Part shown: piece by piece, positions 26,942-35,833 of the stretch | How the letters are laid out: each line of letters begins with the position of its first letter | How positions within the stretch are numbered: position 1 is the stretch's first letter | Translations under genes and position numbers: made by a program | The notes under the pieces: generated by a model | Seen by the model: only the letters and a program-made list of their open reading frames with translations | What the model was told of the DNA's origin: nothing | The model's database searches: none | NCBI GenBank assembly: GCA_949519155.1 | Contig: CATIQU010000013.1 | Location: forward strand, 1-46,133 | DNA length: 46,133 nucleotides | Source of the DNA: Polaribacter sp. SA4-10 | GTDB taxonomy: Bacteria; Bacteroidota; Bacteroidia; Flavobacteriales; Flavobacteriaceae | Direction: 5' to 3'

Positions 26942-29900
26942 ATGAAAAAGATAATCAGTTTTTTGTACTCTACACGTTTAATGGCTATTTTATTCGTTCT
27001 TTTTGCAACCTCAATGGGCGTAGCCACTTTTATAGAAAATGACTTTGGAACACAAACTTCGAAAGCATTAATTTACAATGCTTGGTGGTTTGAGTTGATT
27101 ATGGTTTTTTTCGTAATTAACTTTTTTGGAAATATTTTTAGATACCGTTTGTTAAGAAAAGAGAAATGGCCTGTATTGCTATTTCATGTGTCTTTTTTAT
27201 TGATTTTAATTGGCGCAGGAATCACACGATATGTTGGTTACGAAGGGGTAATGCCTATTGACGAAGGAGAAACTACTAATTCGTTCCTTTCAGAAACTAC
27301 CTATTTAAATGTTGTGATTGATGACAACGAAAACCAAGCACCTAAAATCCATCAGAAAATATTACTATCAGGGATGAAATTTGATATCCCTAGTTCGGCT
27401 GGTTTAAATACCTTGGGTAATGTTGCATTAATTAAAATTTTAAACATTTGGGGAAAAAACAACTTTGAGTTTAGCACTTCCTTTGGAATCAATAAAAATG
27501 ACCAACAAGAAATTAACTTCAAATTAGTGGATTATATTCCATGGGCAGAAAAAAAATTAATACTTGATAATAACGGTGAAGAACACCTCTTCTTTGTTGA
27601 GTCTTCTGAAGGTACAAGACACGAACACTATATCAAAAGTGGTACAATTCAAAATATACATGGAATCTTAGTAGGTTTCAATGCACCAGATAAAAATGCA
27701 AGTGTCGATTTCTTTAAAAAAAATGGCAGTCTTAAAATGGTCACCAAAGAGAGTGGCGATTGGTTCCGTATGGCAGATCAGAAAAAAGGTCTTGTTGTTA
27801 AAGATTCTGTTCAAAATTTCCAATACTTAACACTTCATAATATTGCTGGACTTCAGTTTGTAATTCCAAGACCAGCAGAGAAAGGAAGTTTACAAATGGT
27901 GAGTGGTCCAAAAGATGACACCAAGTTGGATGTGGTTGTTTTTGATATTACCACCAACAATGTAACTGAAAGAGTAGAATTAACCGGAGGGCAATACAAC
28001 AATCAGGGAGCAAAAGAGATTACGGTTGCAAATTTAAACTTCAGAATGCTCTATGGTTCAAAATTTCTAGAAACTCCTTTTAAAATTAAATTAAATGATT
28101 TTCAGTTAGAAAAATACCCTGGATCTGAAAGTGCTGCGTCTTTTGCAAGTGAGGTGACCGTGATTGATCCAAGTGAAACTTTTGATTATCGTATTTTCAT
28201 GAACAACATTTTAGACTACAAAGGTTATAAGTTTTTTCAAGCGAGTTATGATTTATCTGGTGAAGTAGAACAAACCAGACTCTCGGTAAACCACGACTTT
28301 TGGGGAACTTTTGTTACCTATTTAGGATATTCCATGTTGTATTTTGGAATGATTTGTATCTTTTTTGCGAAGAACACGCGTTTTGACGACTTGAAGAAAT
28401 CACTTAAAAAATTCAATAAAAAGAAATCGACAATGGCAGTCATTGCATTTTTATTTTTTGTGAATGTTGCCAATGCACAGCAACCTGTAAATCACCAACA
28501 AAAAAGAATTACAGACCAACAAATTGATTCCATTTTAAAAGCAAATTTAGTAGACGAAAAACATGCTGAATCGTTCAATAAATTAATCATACAAGATGCT
28601 GGAGGGCGTATGAAACCTGCACATACTTTTGCTTCTGAATTGGTGCGAAAAGTAAGTCAGACAAATGAATTTAATGGCATGAAACCGAGTCAGGTTTTAA
28701 TGTCAATCATTGAAAATAGGCGCTTATGGTTTGAGGTTCCTTTTGTTTATTTAGAAAAAGGAAACACACAAATAAGAGAAGTTTTAGAGCTTAAAGAAAA
28801 AGCGAAATATGCGCGTTTATCAGACTTTTATGATGCCAAAGGAAATTCTAAAATAGACAGTTATATTCAGGATGCACAGAAAAAAAATATTCAGAATAAA
28901 TTTGAAAAAGATGTCATAAAAATTGGAAGACGCTTGTGGTTATTTAATTCTGCATTGATGGGAAGTGTTTTAAAAATATACCCAATCCCTGGAGATGAAA
29001 ACAACAAATGGATTTCGCAACCAGAAACATCCACAGCAAATTTTAAAGCAACCGATTCTGTTTTTGTACGCCATTCATTAACGGCTTACGTTCAATTTTT
29101 ACAAGAAGCAAAAAAGACCCAAGACTATACCCTTGCAAACAAAGTACTGTCTCGTATCAAAAATTTTCAAAAAGAAAAAGGGAGTGCTGTTTATCCGTCG
29201 GAAAGCAGAATAGAATTAGAGATCATCTATAATAAATACCAGCCATTTTTATCACTCTCCAAATTATATGGAGTCTTGAGCTTGTTTTTGATCATCTTTG
29301 TCATCTCACAAATTTTCTATGAAAAGAAATGGATCAATACACTTGTAAAGTTTTTACTCGGTATAGCGGCTGCATTGTTTTTATTACACACTGCAGGTTT
29401 AATTTCTCGCTGGTTTATTAGTGGAAATGCACCGTGGAGTAATGCGTACGAATCGATAATTTATGTGGCTTGGGCTGTGATGTTATTTGGATTAACAATG
29501 GGTCGAAAGTCTTCTTTAGCATTAACTGCCGCAACTTTTTTAACGGCAATTACATTAGCTTTTGCTCACCAAAACTGGTTAGACCCTGAAATCGCAAACT
29601 TAATGCCGGTTCTAAACTCGTGGTGGTTGTTAGTTCACGTATCCATCATTGTTGCCAGTTATGGCCCTTTTTCACTCTCGATGATTTTAGGTGTTTTTTC
29701 TCTCTTTTTAATTGTGTTCACCACAAAGAAGAATCAAAAAAGAATGGACATCAATATTAAAGAATTAACCGTTATTAATGAAATGGCAATGACTGTTGGT
29801 TTGGTCATGTTAACCATTGGTAATTTTTTAGGTGGTATGTGGGCGAACGAAAGTTGGGGCCGCTATTGGGGCTGGGATCCTAAAGAAACTTGGGCTTTAA

Positions 29901-30166
29901 TTTCTATTATGCTGTATGCATTTGTATTACATATGCGATTAATTCCAGGTTTAAGAGGTAGATTGGCTTTTAATTTTGCTTCTGCCTTTGTGTATCTATC
30001 GATCATGATGACCTATTTTGGGGTTAATTTTTACTTGTCTGGATTACACTCATATGCGAGTGGAGACAAACAGGTAACACCAAGGGAAGCGTATATCTAT
30101 ATTGGGTTTTTACTGATCCTTTTTACCTTTGCTGCTTTTAAGTACAAAAAATATTATAAAAAGTAA
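26942..30166 (+). CDS. Cytochrome c biogenesis fusion protein (ResB-CcsA, system II)
   Basis: This 1074-residue fusion combines both halves of the system II heme-handling synthetase. Residues about 1-480 are ResB/CcsB-like, with membrane segments near the N-terminus and at about 455-480 and a large periplasmic domain. Residues about 770-1074 are CcsA-like, with several membrane helices and the tryptophan-rich heme-binding WWD region (SWGRYWGWDPKETW, about 970-983). The protein exports heme and attaches it to CXXCH motifs of apocytochromes c. Between the halves (about 492-512) lies a hydrophobic stretch resembling a signal peptide (VIAFLFFVNVANAQQ) followed by a periplasmic linker of about 250 residues. 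The fused form is normal for Bacteroidota. It fits menaquinone-based respiration encoded elsewhere in the window. Confidence 0.93.
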   Translation: MKKIISFLYSTRLMAILFVLFATSMGVATFIENDFGTQTSKALIYNAWWFELIMVFFVINFFGNIFRYRLLRKEKWPVLLFHVSFLLILIGAGITRYVGYEGVMPIDEGETTNSFLSETTYLNVVIDDNENQAPKIHQKILLSGMKFDIPSSAGLNTLGNVALIKILNIWGKNNFEFSTSFGINKNDQQEINFKLVDYIPWAEKKLILDNNGEEHLFFVESSEGTRHEHYIKSGTIQNIHGILVGFNAPDKNASVDFFKKNGSLKMVTKESGDWFRMADQKKGLVVKDSVQNFQYLTLHNIAGLQFVIPRPAEKGSLQMVSGPKDDTKLDVVVFDITTNNVTERVELTGGQYNNQGAKEITVANLNFRMLYGSKFLETPFKIKLNDFQLEKYPGSESAASFASEVTVIDPSETFDYRIFMNNILDYKGYKFFQASYDLSGEVEQTRLSVNHDFWGTFVTYLGYSMLYFGMICIFFAKNTRFDDLKKSLKKFNKKKSTMAVIAFLFFVNVANAQQPVNHQQKRITDQQIDSILKANLVDEKHAESFNKLIIQDAGGRMKPAHTFASELVRKVSQTNEFNGMKPSQVLMSIIENRRLWFEVPFVYLEKGNTQIREVLELKEKAKYARLSDFYDAKGNSKIDSYIQDAQKKNIQNKFEKDVIKIGRRLWLFNSALMGSVLKIYPIPGDENNKWISQPETSTANFKATDSVFVRHSLTAYVQFLQEAKKTQDYTLANKVLSRIKNFQKEKGSAVYPSESRIELEIIYNKYQPFLSLSKLYGVLSLFLIIFVISQIFYEKKWINTLVKFLLGIAAALFLLHTAGLISRWFISGNAPWSNAYESIIYVAWAVMLFGLTMGRKSSLALTAATFLTAITLAFAHQNWLDPEIANLMPVLNSWWLLVHVSIIVASYGPFSLSMILGVFSLFLIVFTTKKNQKRMDINIKELTVINEMAMTVGLVMLTIGNFLGGMWANESWGRYWGWDPKETWALISIMLYAFVLHMRLIPGLRGRLAFNFASAFVYLSIMMTYFGVNFYLSGLHSYASGDKQVTPREAYIYIGFLLILFTFAAFKYKKYYKK

Positions 30167-30192
30167 GTGGTCCTTTTTTTCATTTAAAAATG

Positions 30193-30200
30193 TATTTTTG
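30193..30200 (+). promoter_or_regulatory. Candidate -7 element for the 171-residue membrane/TPR-like gene
   Basis: TATTTTTG is a full TAnnTTTG match, 20 bases before the start codon at 30221. No TTG is seen at the -33 position. Confidence 0.45.
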
Positions 30201-30220
30201 CTATTCAATAAAAATAAAAC

Positions 30221-30736
30221 ATGTTCAATAAAAATATAAAAATCGTATTAGCAGCCTTAATTACAATTTGGGCGATATATCAATTTAGTTTATTCAATAT
30301 CATGAATGGAATTTCGATTCTTTTCTTAGCAGGTATTTTCGTTTTATTGTATTTTAAAAATGAATTTATTCTATTGTCTTTCCTACAGTTGCGTAAACAA
30401 AATTTTCCTGGAGCTCAAAAATGGTTGGGACATATTAAAAACCCATCTACTGCTTTAACAACTAAGCAAGAAGGGTATTACAACTATTTACACGGTATTA
30501 TGTTGTCGCAAACCAACATGACACAAGCTGAAAAGTATTTGAAAAAAGCAGTAAAACTAGGCTTGGCAATGAAACACGATTTGGCGATGGCGAAATTACA
30601 ATTGGCAGGAATTGCAATGACAAAAAGGCGCAAACGTGAAGCAACAATATTAATGGCTGAAGCAAAGAAATTAGACAAGCATGGAATGTTGAAAGAACAA
30701 ATGACCATGATGAAACAACAAATGAAGAAAATTTAA
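30221..30736 (+). CDS. Small membrane protein with TPR-like helical domain (often labelled DUF2892)
   Basis: This 171-residue protein has two N-terminal membrane helices (about 6-25 and 30-48). A soluble helical region follows (QNFPGAQKWLGHI, then YYNYLHGIMLSQTNMTQAEKYLKKAVKLG) that reads like one or two TPR motifs, and it ends in a Met/Lys-rich tail. Similar short proteins occur in many Flavobacteriaceae, as I recall, without assigned function. It sits 54 bases downstream of ccsBA with its own -7 box and is followed by a strong terminator. A role as a membrane-attached scaffold is possible; nothing more can be supported. Confidence 0.8.
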   Translation: MFNKNIKIVLAALITIWAIYQFSLFNIMNGISILFLAGIFVLLYFKNEFILLSFLQLRKQNFPGAQKWLGHIKNPSTALTTKQEGYYNYLHGIMLSQTNMTQAEKYLKKAVKLGLAMKHDLAMAKLQLAGIAMTKRRKREATILMAEAKKLDKHGMLKEQMTMMKQQMKKI

Positions 30737-30752
30737 TCTTCTTTTTAAATCC

Positions 30753-30783
30753 AAAAAAAACCGCTTTAAAGCGGTTTTTTTGT
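30753..30783. terminator. Bidirectional intrinsic terminator
   Basis: CCGCTTTAAAGCGG (30761-30774) is a perfect palindrome flanked by eight A and seven T. It can end the plus-strand gene before it and, on the other strand, the LysM lipoprotein transcript. Confidence 0.85.
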
Positions 30784-30826
30784 TTTTATAATATTGCTTT
30801 AAAACTAGCGTTATATCGTTAGAAAT

Positions 30827-30955
30827 ATGATTGCAATTGCTAGATATCTTTTTAACTTACCGTTCGTGAAATTTTCAATTATGATGGCTGGTGAATCTGT
30901 TTTAACAAGCATAAAGAAAGTAACTACTGATATTGTTATAAAACAAATCCAGTAA
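30827..30955 (+). CDS. Possible 42-residue small ORF, unknown function
   Basis: An ATG at 30827 opens 42 codons that end at 30955, touching the last codon of the opposing LysM gene. The peptide begins MIAIARYLFNLPFVKFSIMM and ends KKVTTDIVIKQIQ, an amphipathic, basic sequence. The only promoter-like hint is TAATATTG (30789-30796, seven of eight). It lies after a bidirectional terminator, so it would need its own promoter. The region may instead be the 3' untranslated part of the LysM transcript. It is a weak call. Confidence 0.25.
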   Translation: MIAIARYLFNLPFVKFSIMMAGESVLTSIKKVTTDIVIKQIQ

Positions 30956-32557
30956 TCACTTTAATCGGGTTAAAGTTAAATCTTCATTGTATTGTAGAAT
31001 AAACAAACCTTTGTTCTGTGTTGTTTCGAAGAGTTGCTTACTATAATTAAATTTACTTTCTACACGGTAGGAAGCTCCCTTATTGAATGTTTCCTTTAAA
31101 GATTCTCCTGAGGCCAAACGCACTAAAACATCATACATAATATCAAACCCTTTGGTTGCATAAAAAGAAGGCAACGAGTTGTTTTTAGAGACATACTGTT
31201 TGTTGAATATTTTTGTTGGCTCCGAATCTTCATCCACAAATCGATCACTCACATAGGTAAAACCTATTTTCGCCAATTTATTATCATCAATTTTGTCAAA
31301 AGCTCTTCCTTTGTCAATTGAAAACACTTTTGCAGTAATGGAATCTGGTAAACTTATAAGACTATTAATAGCGTCAGACACAACGACATTGTCTGAAGTT
31401 GCCAATACAACCCAATTATTGGTTAATTGCTTAAAAACCTCTAAAAACCGTTCTTTCTCAATATAACCATCTACTGCTTTTAATACCTGTACTTCATTTA
31501 ATGAATCTAGATCTTGTAATATTTCACTCATTTTTAAAGCATGAAAATCTGATTCGAGATTACCATCACTTACAACTGTAATTGTACCAGTTTCATACAC
31601 TTCTTTTATATGTGCAGCCATCGCATCACTAAAAACACCTTTGTCTGGTGCTGTTTTTATAATTCTTGGAGTTTTAAACTTCGATTGATTTTTAGAGTAT
31701 ACTGGAAAAACAAGAGGAGTCTCAACTTCATTCGCCACAATTACTGCTTCTTCCGAATACAAAGGACCAATAATTACATCATTTTGATTTAAATCATTTT
31801 CTTCTAAAATAGTTCTTATTTTACTGCTATTTCGTTCTGTATCATAAACGTTTAACTCTATAGATACTCCTTGTGATTTTAAAGAATCGATTGCTAATTC
31901 GGCTCCCAAGTAAAAATCAGTCACATAGTTTGCCAATCTACTATTATCAAAGATATCATCGGCAGAAACAGTATCATATTCTGAAATTCTAAATGGAAGT
32001 AACAAAGCTACTTTTAAAGAAATATCTTCTCCAATTTCGTCATTGTAAACGACCGCTTCGCTGGCATTCTCTTTAATTCTTTTAACTTTAATTTTTTGGA
32101 GCAATTTCAATCCTTCAGAAAGTTCAGGATTTAAGAAAACCAACGCTTCTTGAGAGACATTGTAAAAACGCGTTAAATTGTAAAAAGTATCACCTTTTTT
32201 CACCTCATGAATCAAGAAGTTTTTGACATCATCAGCTTTAGCCAACGCAATAGAATCAGTATCAACCAGTCCAACTACACTATCTAACTCCCTCGCTCTG
32301 AATACTTCTTTTTGATTCGTTGGAGTAGACGCTACTAACTTCGTGTTCGGAACAATAATAATGGTATTTGGAGCGGGTCTCCTCCTTACATCAGGGTTTA
32401 AACGTCGTAAATCTTTCGTTTTAATATCTAATTTTCGTGCAATAGAGCGCATTGTTTCTCCTTTGCCAACTTTATACTCAACGTATTTTTTTTGTTGGCC
32501 ACAAGAAACGGCAAACGTTAATAAGCAAAAAAACAATAATAGTTTCAGTTCTCTCAT
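30956..32557 (-). CDS. Lipoprotein with two LysM domains and a type I periplasmic-binding-protein fold
   Basis: From the ATG at 32557 this is a 533-residue lipoprotein: the signal LKLLLFFCLLTFAVSC ends in a good lipobox (AVSC-GQ). Two LysM peptidoglycan-binding modules follow (YKVGKGETMRSIARKL and HEVKKGDTFYNLTRFY). The rest (about 180-520) resembles branched-chain amino acid ABC receptor proteins: SLKVALLLPFRIS, then FYLGAELAIDSLKSQG and DVIIGPLYSEEA. No ABC permease or ATPase is adjacent. A cell-wall-attached sensor or a regulator comparable to the synthase activator LpoA is an inference. The frame extends to 32584, but that start overlaps guaA and spoils the signal peptide. It follows guaA by 17 bases. 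Confidence 0.85.
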   Translation of the reverse strand: MRELKLLLFFCLLTFAVSCGQQKKYVEYKVGKGETMRSIARKLDIKTKDLRRLNPDVRRRPAPNTIIIVPNTKLVASTPTNQKEVFRARELDSVVGLVDTDSIALAKADDVKNFLIHEVKKGDTFYNLTRFYNVSQEALVFLNPELSEGLKLLQKIKVKRIKENASEAVVYNDEIGEDISLKVALLLPFRISEYDTVSADDIFDNSRLANYVTDFYLGAELAIDSLKSQGVSIELNVYDTERNSSKIRTILEENDLNQNDVIIGPLYSEEAVIVANEVETPLVFPVYSKNQSKFKTPRIIKTAPDKGVFSDAMAAHIKEVYETGTITVVSDGNLESDFHALKMSEILQDLDSLNEVQVLKAVDGYIEKERFLEVFKQLTNNWVVLATSDNVVVSDAINSLISLPDSITAKVFSIDKGRAFDKIDDNKLAKIGFTYVSDRFVDEDSEPTKIFNKQYVSKNNSLPSFYATKGFDIMYDVLVRLASGESLKETFNKGASYRVESKFNYSKQLFETTQNKGLFILQYNEDLTLTRLK

Positions 32558-32574
32558 TAGAAGCAATGTTTTTT

Positions 32575-34110
32575 TTATTCCCATTCTATCGTGGCAGGTG
32601 GTTTTGAACTTATATCATAAACAACTCGGTTCACACCTTTCACTTTATTGATAATATTATTTGAGGTTTTTTGTAAAAAATCATAGGGTAAATTCACCCA
32701 ATCTGCTGTCATACCATCCGTACTTTCTACGGCTCTTAAAGCAACTACTTTTTCATAGGTTCTTTCATCTCCCATGACACCAACTGAATTTACAGGCAAC
32801 AAAATTGCACCTGCTTGCCAGACTTTATCATATAAACCATGTTCTCTTAATCCATTAATAAAAACAGCATCTACTTCTTGTAAAATACGCACTTTTTCTA
32901 GAGTTACATCTCCTAAGATACGGATTGCTAACCCTGGACCTGGAAAAGGATGACGTCCTAATAGGTCTTTATCAATTCCCATAGAAGCTCCTACTCTTCT
33001 TACTTCGTCTTTAAAAATCATTCGCAAAGGCTCCACAATTTTCAATTTCATAAAGTCTGGTAATCCACCCACATTATGATGACTTTTAATGGTTGCAGAA
33101 GGTCCTCCCGTGGCTGATACTGATTCAATAACGTCTGGATAAATAGTTCCTTGCGCCAACCACTTTACACCTTTTATTTGGTTTGCTTCATCATCAAAAA
33201 CTTCGATAAATGAGTTTCCAATTGCTTTTCTTTTCTTTTCTGGATCCGACACTCCTGCTAAAGCTGTTAAAAAACGTTCGGATGCATCAACACCTTTAAC
33301 GTTTAAACCCATTCCTTCGTATTGCGTAAGCACACTTTCAAACTCGTTTTTACGTAAAAGTCCGTTATTTACAAAAATACAATAGAGATTCTTTCCAATT
33401 GCCTTGTGCAAAAGCACAGCAGCAACAGTAGAATCTACACCTCCAGAGAGGCCTAAAACAACTTTGTCGTTTCCTACCTTGTCCTGTATAGATTTAACAG
33501 TACTTTCTACAAAAGAATCGGGTGTCCAAGTTTGAGCAACATGAGCTATTTTTACTAAGAAATTTTCTAATAGTTGTTTCCCATCGGTAGAATGATATAC
33601 TTCTGGATGGAACTGAATGGCAAAGGTATCTTCGCCTGCTATTTTATAAGCAGCGTTTTCTACGTCTTTTGTACTTGCTAAAAGTACCGCATTGGTAGGT
33701 AATTCTTTAATGGTGTCTGAATGACTCATCCAAACTTGACTTCCTTCGGAGATATTTTCAAAGAAAATTTCTTCGTTTTTGATGTAGGACAAATTTGCTC
33801 TACCGTATTCTCTTGTATTAGAAGGCGCTACTTTTCCACCTGAAAAATGTGCTAAATATTGAGCTCCATAACAAACAGCCAATAAAGGTTTTTTTCCTCT
33901 AATTTCAGATAAATCAGGATGTAAAACTGCTTCTGAACGCACAGAGTTTGGGCTTCCAGATAAAATGACTGCTTTAAAGTCTACTAAATTTTTGGGAGGT
34001 TTGTTAAATGGGTGAATTTCACAATAAATGTTTAATTCTCTTACGCGTCTCGCAATTAGTTGTGTGTATTGCGATCCGAAATCTAATATAAGTACGTTGT
34101 GTTGTTGCAT
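32575..34110 (-). CDS. guaA: GMP synthase (glutamine-hydrolysing)
   Basis: This 511-residue two-domain enzyme converts XMP to GMP. The N-terminal class I glutamine amidotransferase has the nucleophile in [11 protein letters not shown] (Cys80 from this start) and the QFHPEVYHS His-Glu pair. The ATP-pyrophosphatase domain has the P-loop GLSGGVDS, and the C-terminal dimerisation domain ends [11 protein letters not shown], as is universal for GuaA. I start at the ATG at 34110 ([14 protein letters not shown]); the frame also allows a TTG two codons earlier, but that TTG forms part of a -7-like box. It is upstream of the LysM lipoprotein gene, probably co-transcribed. Confidence 0.97.
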   Translation of the reverse strand: MQQHNVLILDFGSQYTQLIARRVRELNIYCEIHPFNKPPKNLVDFKAVILSGSPNSVRSEAVLHPDLSEIRGKKPLLAVCYGAQYLAHFSGGKVAPSNTREYGRANLSYIKNEEIFFENISEGSQVWMSHSDTIKELPTNAVLLASTKDVENAAYKIAGEDTFAIQFHPEVYHSTDGKQLLENFLVKIAHVAQTWTPDSFVESTVKSIQDKVGNDKVVLGLSGGVDSTVAAVLLHKAIGKNLYCIFVNNGLLRKNEFESVLTQYEGMGLNVKGVDASERFLTALAGVSDPEKKRKAIGNSFIEVFDDEANQIKGVKWLAQGTIYPDVIESVSATGGPSATIKSHHNVGGLPDFMKLKIVEPLRMIFKDEVRRVGASMGIDKDLLGRHPFPGPGLAIRILGDVTLEKVRILQEVDAVFINGLREHGLYDKVWQAGAILLPVNSVGVMGDERTYEKVVALRAVESTDGMTADWVNLPYDFLQKTSNNIINKVKGVNRVVYDISSKPPATIEWE

Positions 34111-34113
34111 GTG

Positions 34114-34121
34114 CAAAAATA
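34114..34121 (-). promoter_or_regulatory. -7-like element directly at the guaA start
   Basis: The minus strand reads TATTTTTG, a full TAnnTTTG match that ends three bases before the guaA ATG. If used, the mRNA would be leaderless or start inside the gene. No TTG is found at -33. A 7-bp hairpin (34125-34150) lies just upstream. Confidence 0.3.
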
Positions 34122-34208
34122 CTATTTCAGTTTAAATCTTTATACTGAAAAAGGGTATTTTTTATGCGAATTTTAAATTGGTGGATAAAATGAGAGAATT
34201 CTTTGAAA

Positions 34209-35273
34209 TTAATATTTATAAATAACCGCGTTTACATTCATTCCAGCCCCTACAGAAGCTAAAATAATTACATCGCCTTTCTTTACTTCTTGCTCTTTTA
34301 CATTTCCTTTTAACACCAAGTCTAACAAGGTAGGTACTGTTGCCACTGAACTATTCCCTAATGTTTGAATACTCATTGGCATTACATCTTCTGGTGCTTG
34401 TTGATTGTACAATCTATAAAAACGTTTTATAATGGCTTCATCCATTTTTTTGTTGGCTTGGTGTATGAAGATTTTTTTTACAGAATCTATTGAAATACCA
34501 CTTTTATCTAAAGCTGTTTTCATTGCGTTTGGCACGTTTGTTAAAGCAAATTCATAAATTTTCCTCCCATGCATTTTGATATAACGTATGTTTTTGTCTG
34601 CCTTTTTATCGTTTGATTCACCGAAAAATAAATGATACGCTTCGTCTTTAGAGAATGTTTGGGTGGCATGGCTTAAAATTCCTGAATCTTGATTTTCGGA
34701 TGCTTCAACAATACATGCACCAGCACCATCACTGTAAATCATAGAATCTCGGTCAACCTTATCTACAACTCTTGAGAGCGTTTCTGCTCCAATTACTAAA
34801 CATTTTTTTGCAATCCCTGCTTTTATAAATGCTTGTGCTTGTATGACACCTTCTATCCATCCTGGACAACCAAATAGAATATCATATGCTACACAATTGG
34901 GGTTATTAATTCTTAGTAAGTGTTTCACCCTTGTGGCTAAACTTGGTAAAATATCACTTTGAATTGCACCTGCTTTTACATCTCCAAAATTATGAGCAAC
35001 AATAATATAATCTAATTCTTCTGCATCTATTTTTGCGTCTTCAATTGCTTTTGTTGCTGCAAAAAAACCTAAATCAGAAGTATTAAAATGAGGCGCTGCA
35101 TACCTTCTTTCTTCAATACCCGTAATCATTTTAAACTTCTCGATGATGACTTGATTTCCATTGGAAAAATCGGTGCCATCTGGATTTAAGAAATGGGTAT
35201 CTATAAAATTACTATTCTCTTTTTTTAAGGTTGGAATGTAAGAACCTGTTCCTGTAATTTTAGAAAAATTCAT
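34209..35273 (-). CDS. 3-Oxoacyl-ACP synthase III family protein (FabH-like)
   Basis: This 354-residue thiolase-fold enzyme has the KAS III triad: Cys136 in ILFGCPGWIEG, His271 in IFIHQANKK and Asn307 in TLGNSSVAT. KAS III enzymes start fatty acid synthesis by condensing an acyl-CoA with malonyl-ACP, but many paralogs serve specialised lipid or polyketide routes. It is longer than classical FabH (about 315-330) and there are no acpP, fabD or other fatty acid genes nearby. It therefore looks like a stand-alone paralog rather than the housekeeping enzyme. TAnnTTTG and CAA boxes upstream suggest its own promoter. Substrate unknown. Confidence 0.88.
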   Translation of the reverse strand: MNFSKITGTGSYIPTLKKENSNFIDTHFLNPDGTDFSNGNQVIIEKFKMITGIEERRYAAPHFNTSDLGFFAATKAIEDAKIDAEELDYIIVAHNFGDVKAGAIQSDILPSLATRVKHLLRINNPNCVAYDILFGCPGWIEGVIQAQAFIKAGIAKKCLVIGAETLSRVVDKVDRDSMIYSDGAGACIVEASENQDSGILSHATQTFSKDEAYHLFFGESNDKKADKNIRYIKMHGRKIYEFALTNVPNAMKTALDKSGISIDSVKKIFIHQANKKMDEAIIKRFYRLYNQQAPEDVMPMSIQTLGNSSVATVPTLLDLVLKGNVKEQEVKKGDVIILASVGAGMNVNAVIYKY

Positions 35274-35292
35274 GCGTTGGATATTTATAAAC

Positions 35293-35319
35293 CAAAAATA
35301 AAGAAAATGGATTTACAAA
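35293..35319 (-). promoter_or_regulatory. Candidate promoter for the KAS III gene
   Basis: The minus strand has TATTTTTG (35293-35300), 19 bases before the start codon, with TTTG (35316-35319) only 15 bases upstream of it, shorter than the usual spacer. Confidence 0.4.
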
Positions 35320-35390
35320 ACCGGCATTCTAATTATTAATGGTAAGTTCAAAGTAAAGAATTGAATTACAGCAACTACCAAAAACAAAAA

Positions 35391-35774
35391 CTACTTTTTA
35401 TACAGATTCATCTTAACCTTCATGACCATTGCAATAGAAGTTGCCCTGTTTTTCATTTTAGATGCAATCAAACCTTTAAATTGATTATCAACTACCTCAA
35501 ATAAATACGATATCCAACAAGCAAAATGTTCTTCTTTAAAGTTGGTAAAAGCATGTTTTTCTTTATGAATTTGCAACACATTATTTTGATACAGCGTGGT
35601 ATCAAATAAAATATCTTGCCAAAAATCTGTAATAATTTCTAGATGGTGATCTAATTGTTTATTGGTAACAATTTCTTCAAAAAAAAGAAGCATTTTTTCA
35701 TCAGATAGTAATTTTTCATAAAAGGTTGTAAGGATATCTTTAATGTCTTTACGGGAAGAAATATCTAATTTCAT
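35391..35774 (-). CDS. Group III truncated hemoglobin
   Basis: This 127-residue heme protein is of the trHb3 (P) type. Residues expected for the group are present: Tyr19 at B10 (TTFYEKL), Trp52 (DFWQDIL), the proximal His70 at F8 (VLQIHKEKHAF) and Trp87 at G8 (HFACWISYLF). Residues were placed by comparison with remembered Campylobacter Ctb. Such globins have high oxygen affinity and may take part in NO or oxygen chemistry or redox signalling; physiology here is unknown. It lies between the cdd terminator and the KAS III gene on the same strand. No clear -7 box is visible. Confidence 0.88.
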   Translation of the reverse strand: MKLDISSRKDIKDILTTFYEKLLSDEKMLLFFEEIVTNKQLDHHLEIITDFWQDILFDTTLYQNNVLQIHKEKHAFTNFKEEHFACWISYLFEVVDNQFKGLIASKMKNRATSIAMVMKVKMNLYKK

Positions 35775-35785
35775 AAAATAAAACT

Positions 35786-35815
35786 AAAAAAATTAAGGGA
35801 TTACTTATCCCTAAT
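35786..35815 (-). terminator. Intrinsic terminator of cdd
   Basis: On the minus strand AGGGAT pairs with ATCCCT around a five-base loop, extended by AT pairs past a one-base bulge, followed by seven T. It lies directly after the cdd stop and before the hemoglobin gene. Confidence 0.65.
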
Positions 35816-35833
35816 TATTTGATATAATGTTTT

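Noticed and set aside
32558..32584. Longer N-terminus of the LysM lipoprotein, starting at 32584
   Set aside because: It overlaps the end of guaA and adds charged residues before the signal peptide; the ATG at 32557 gives a clean lipoprotein signal.
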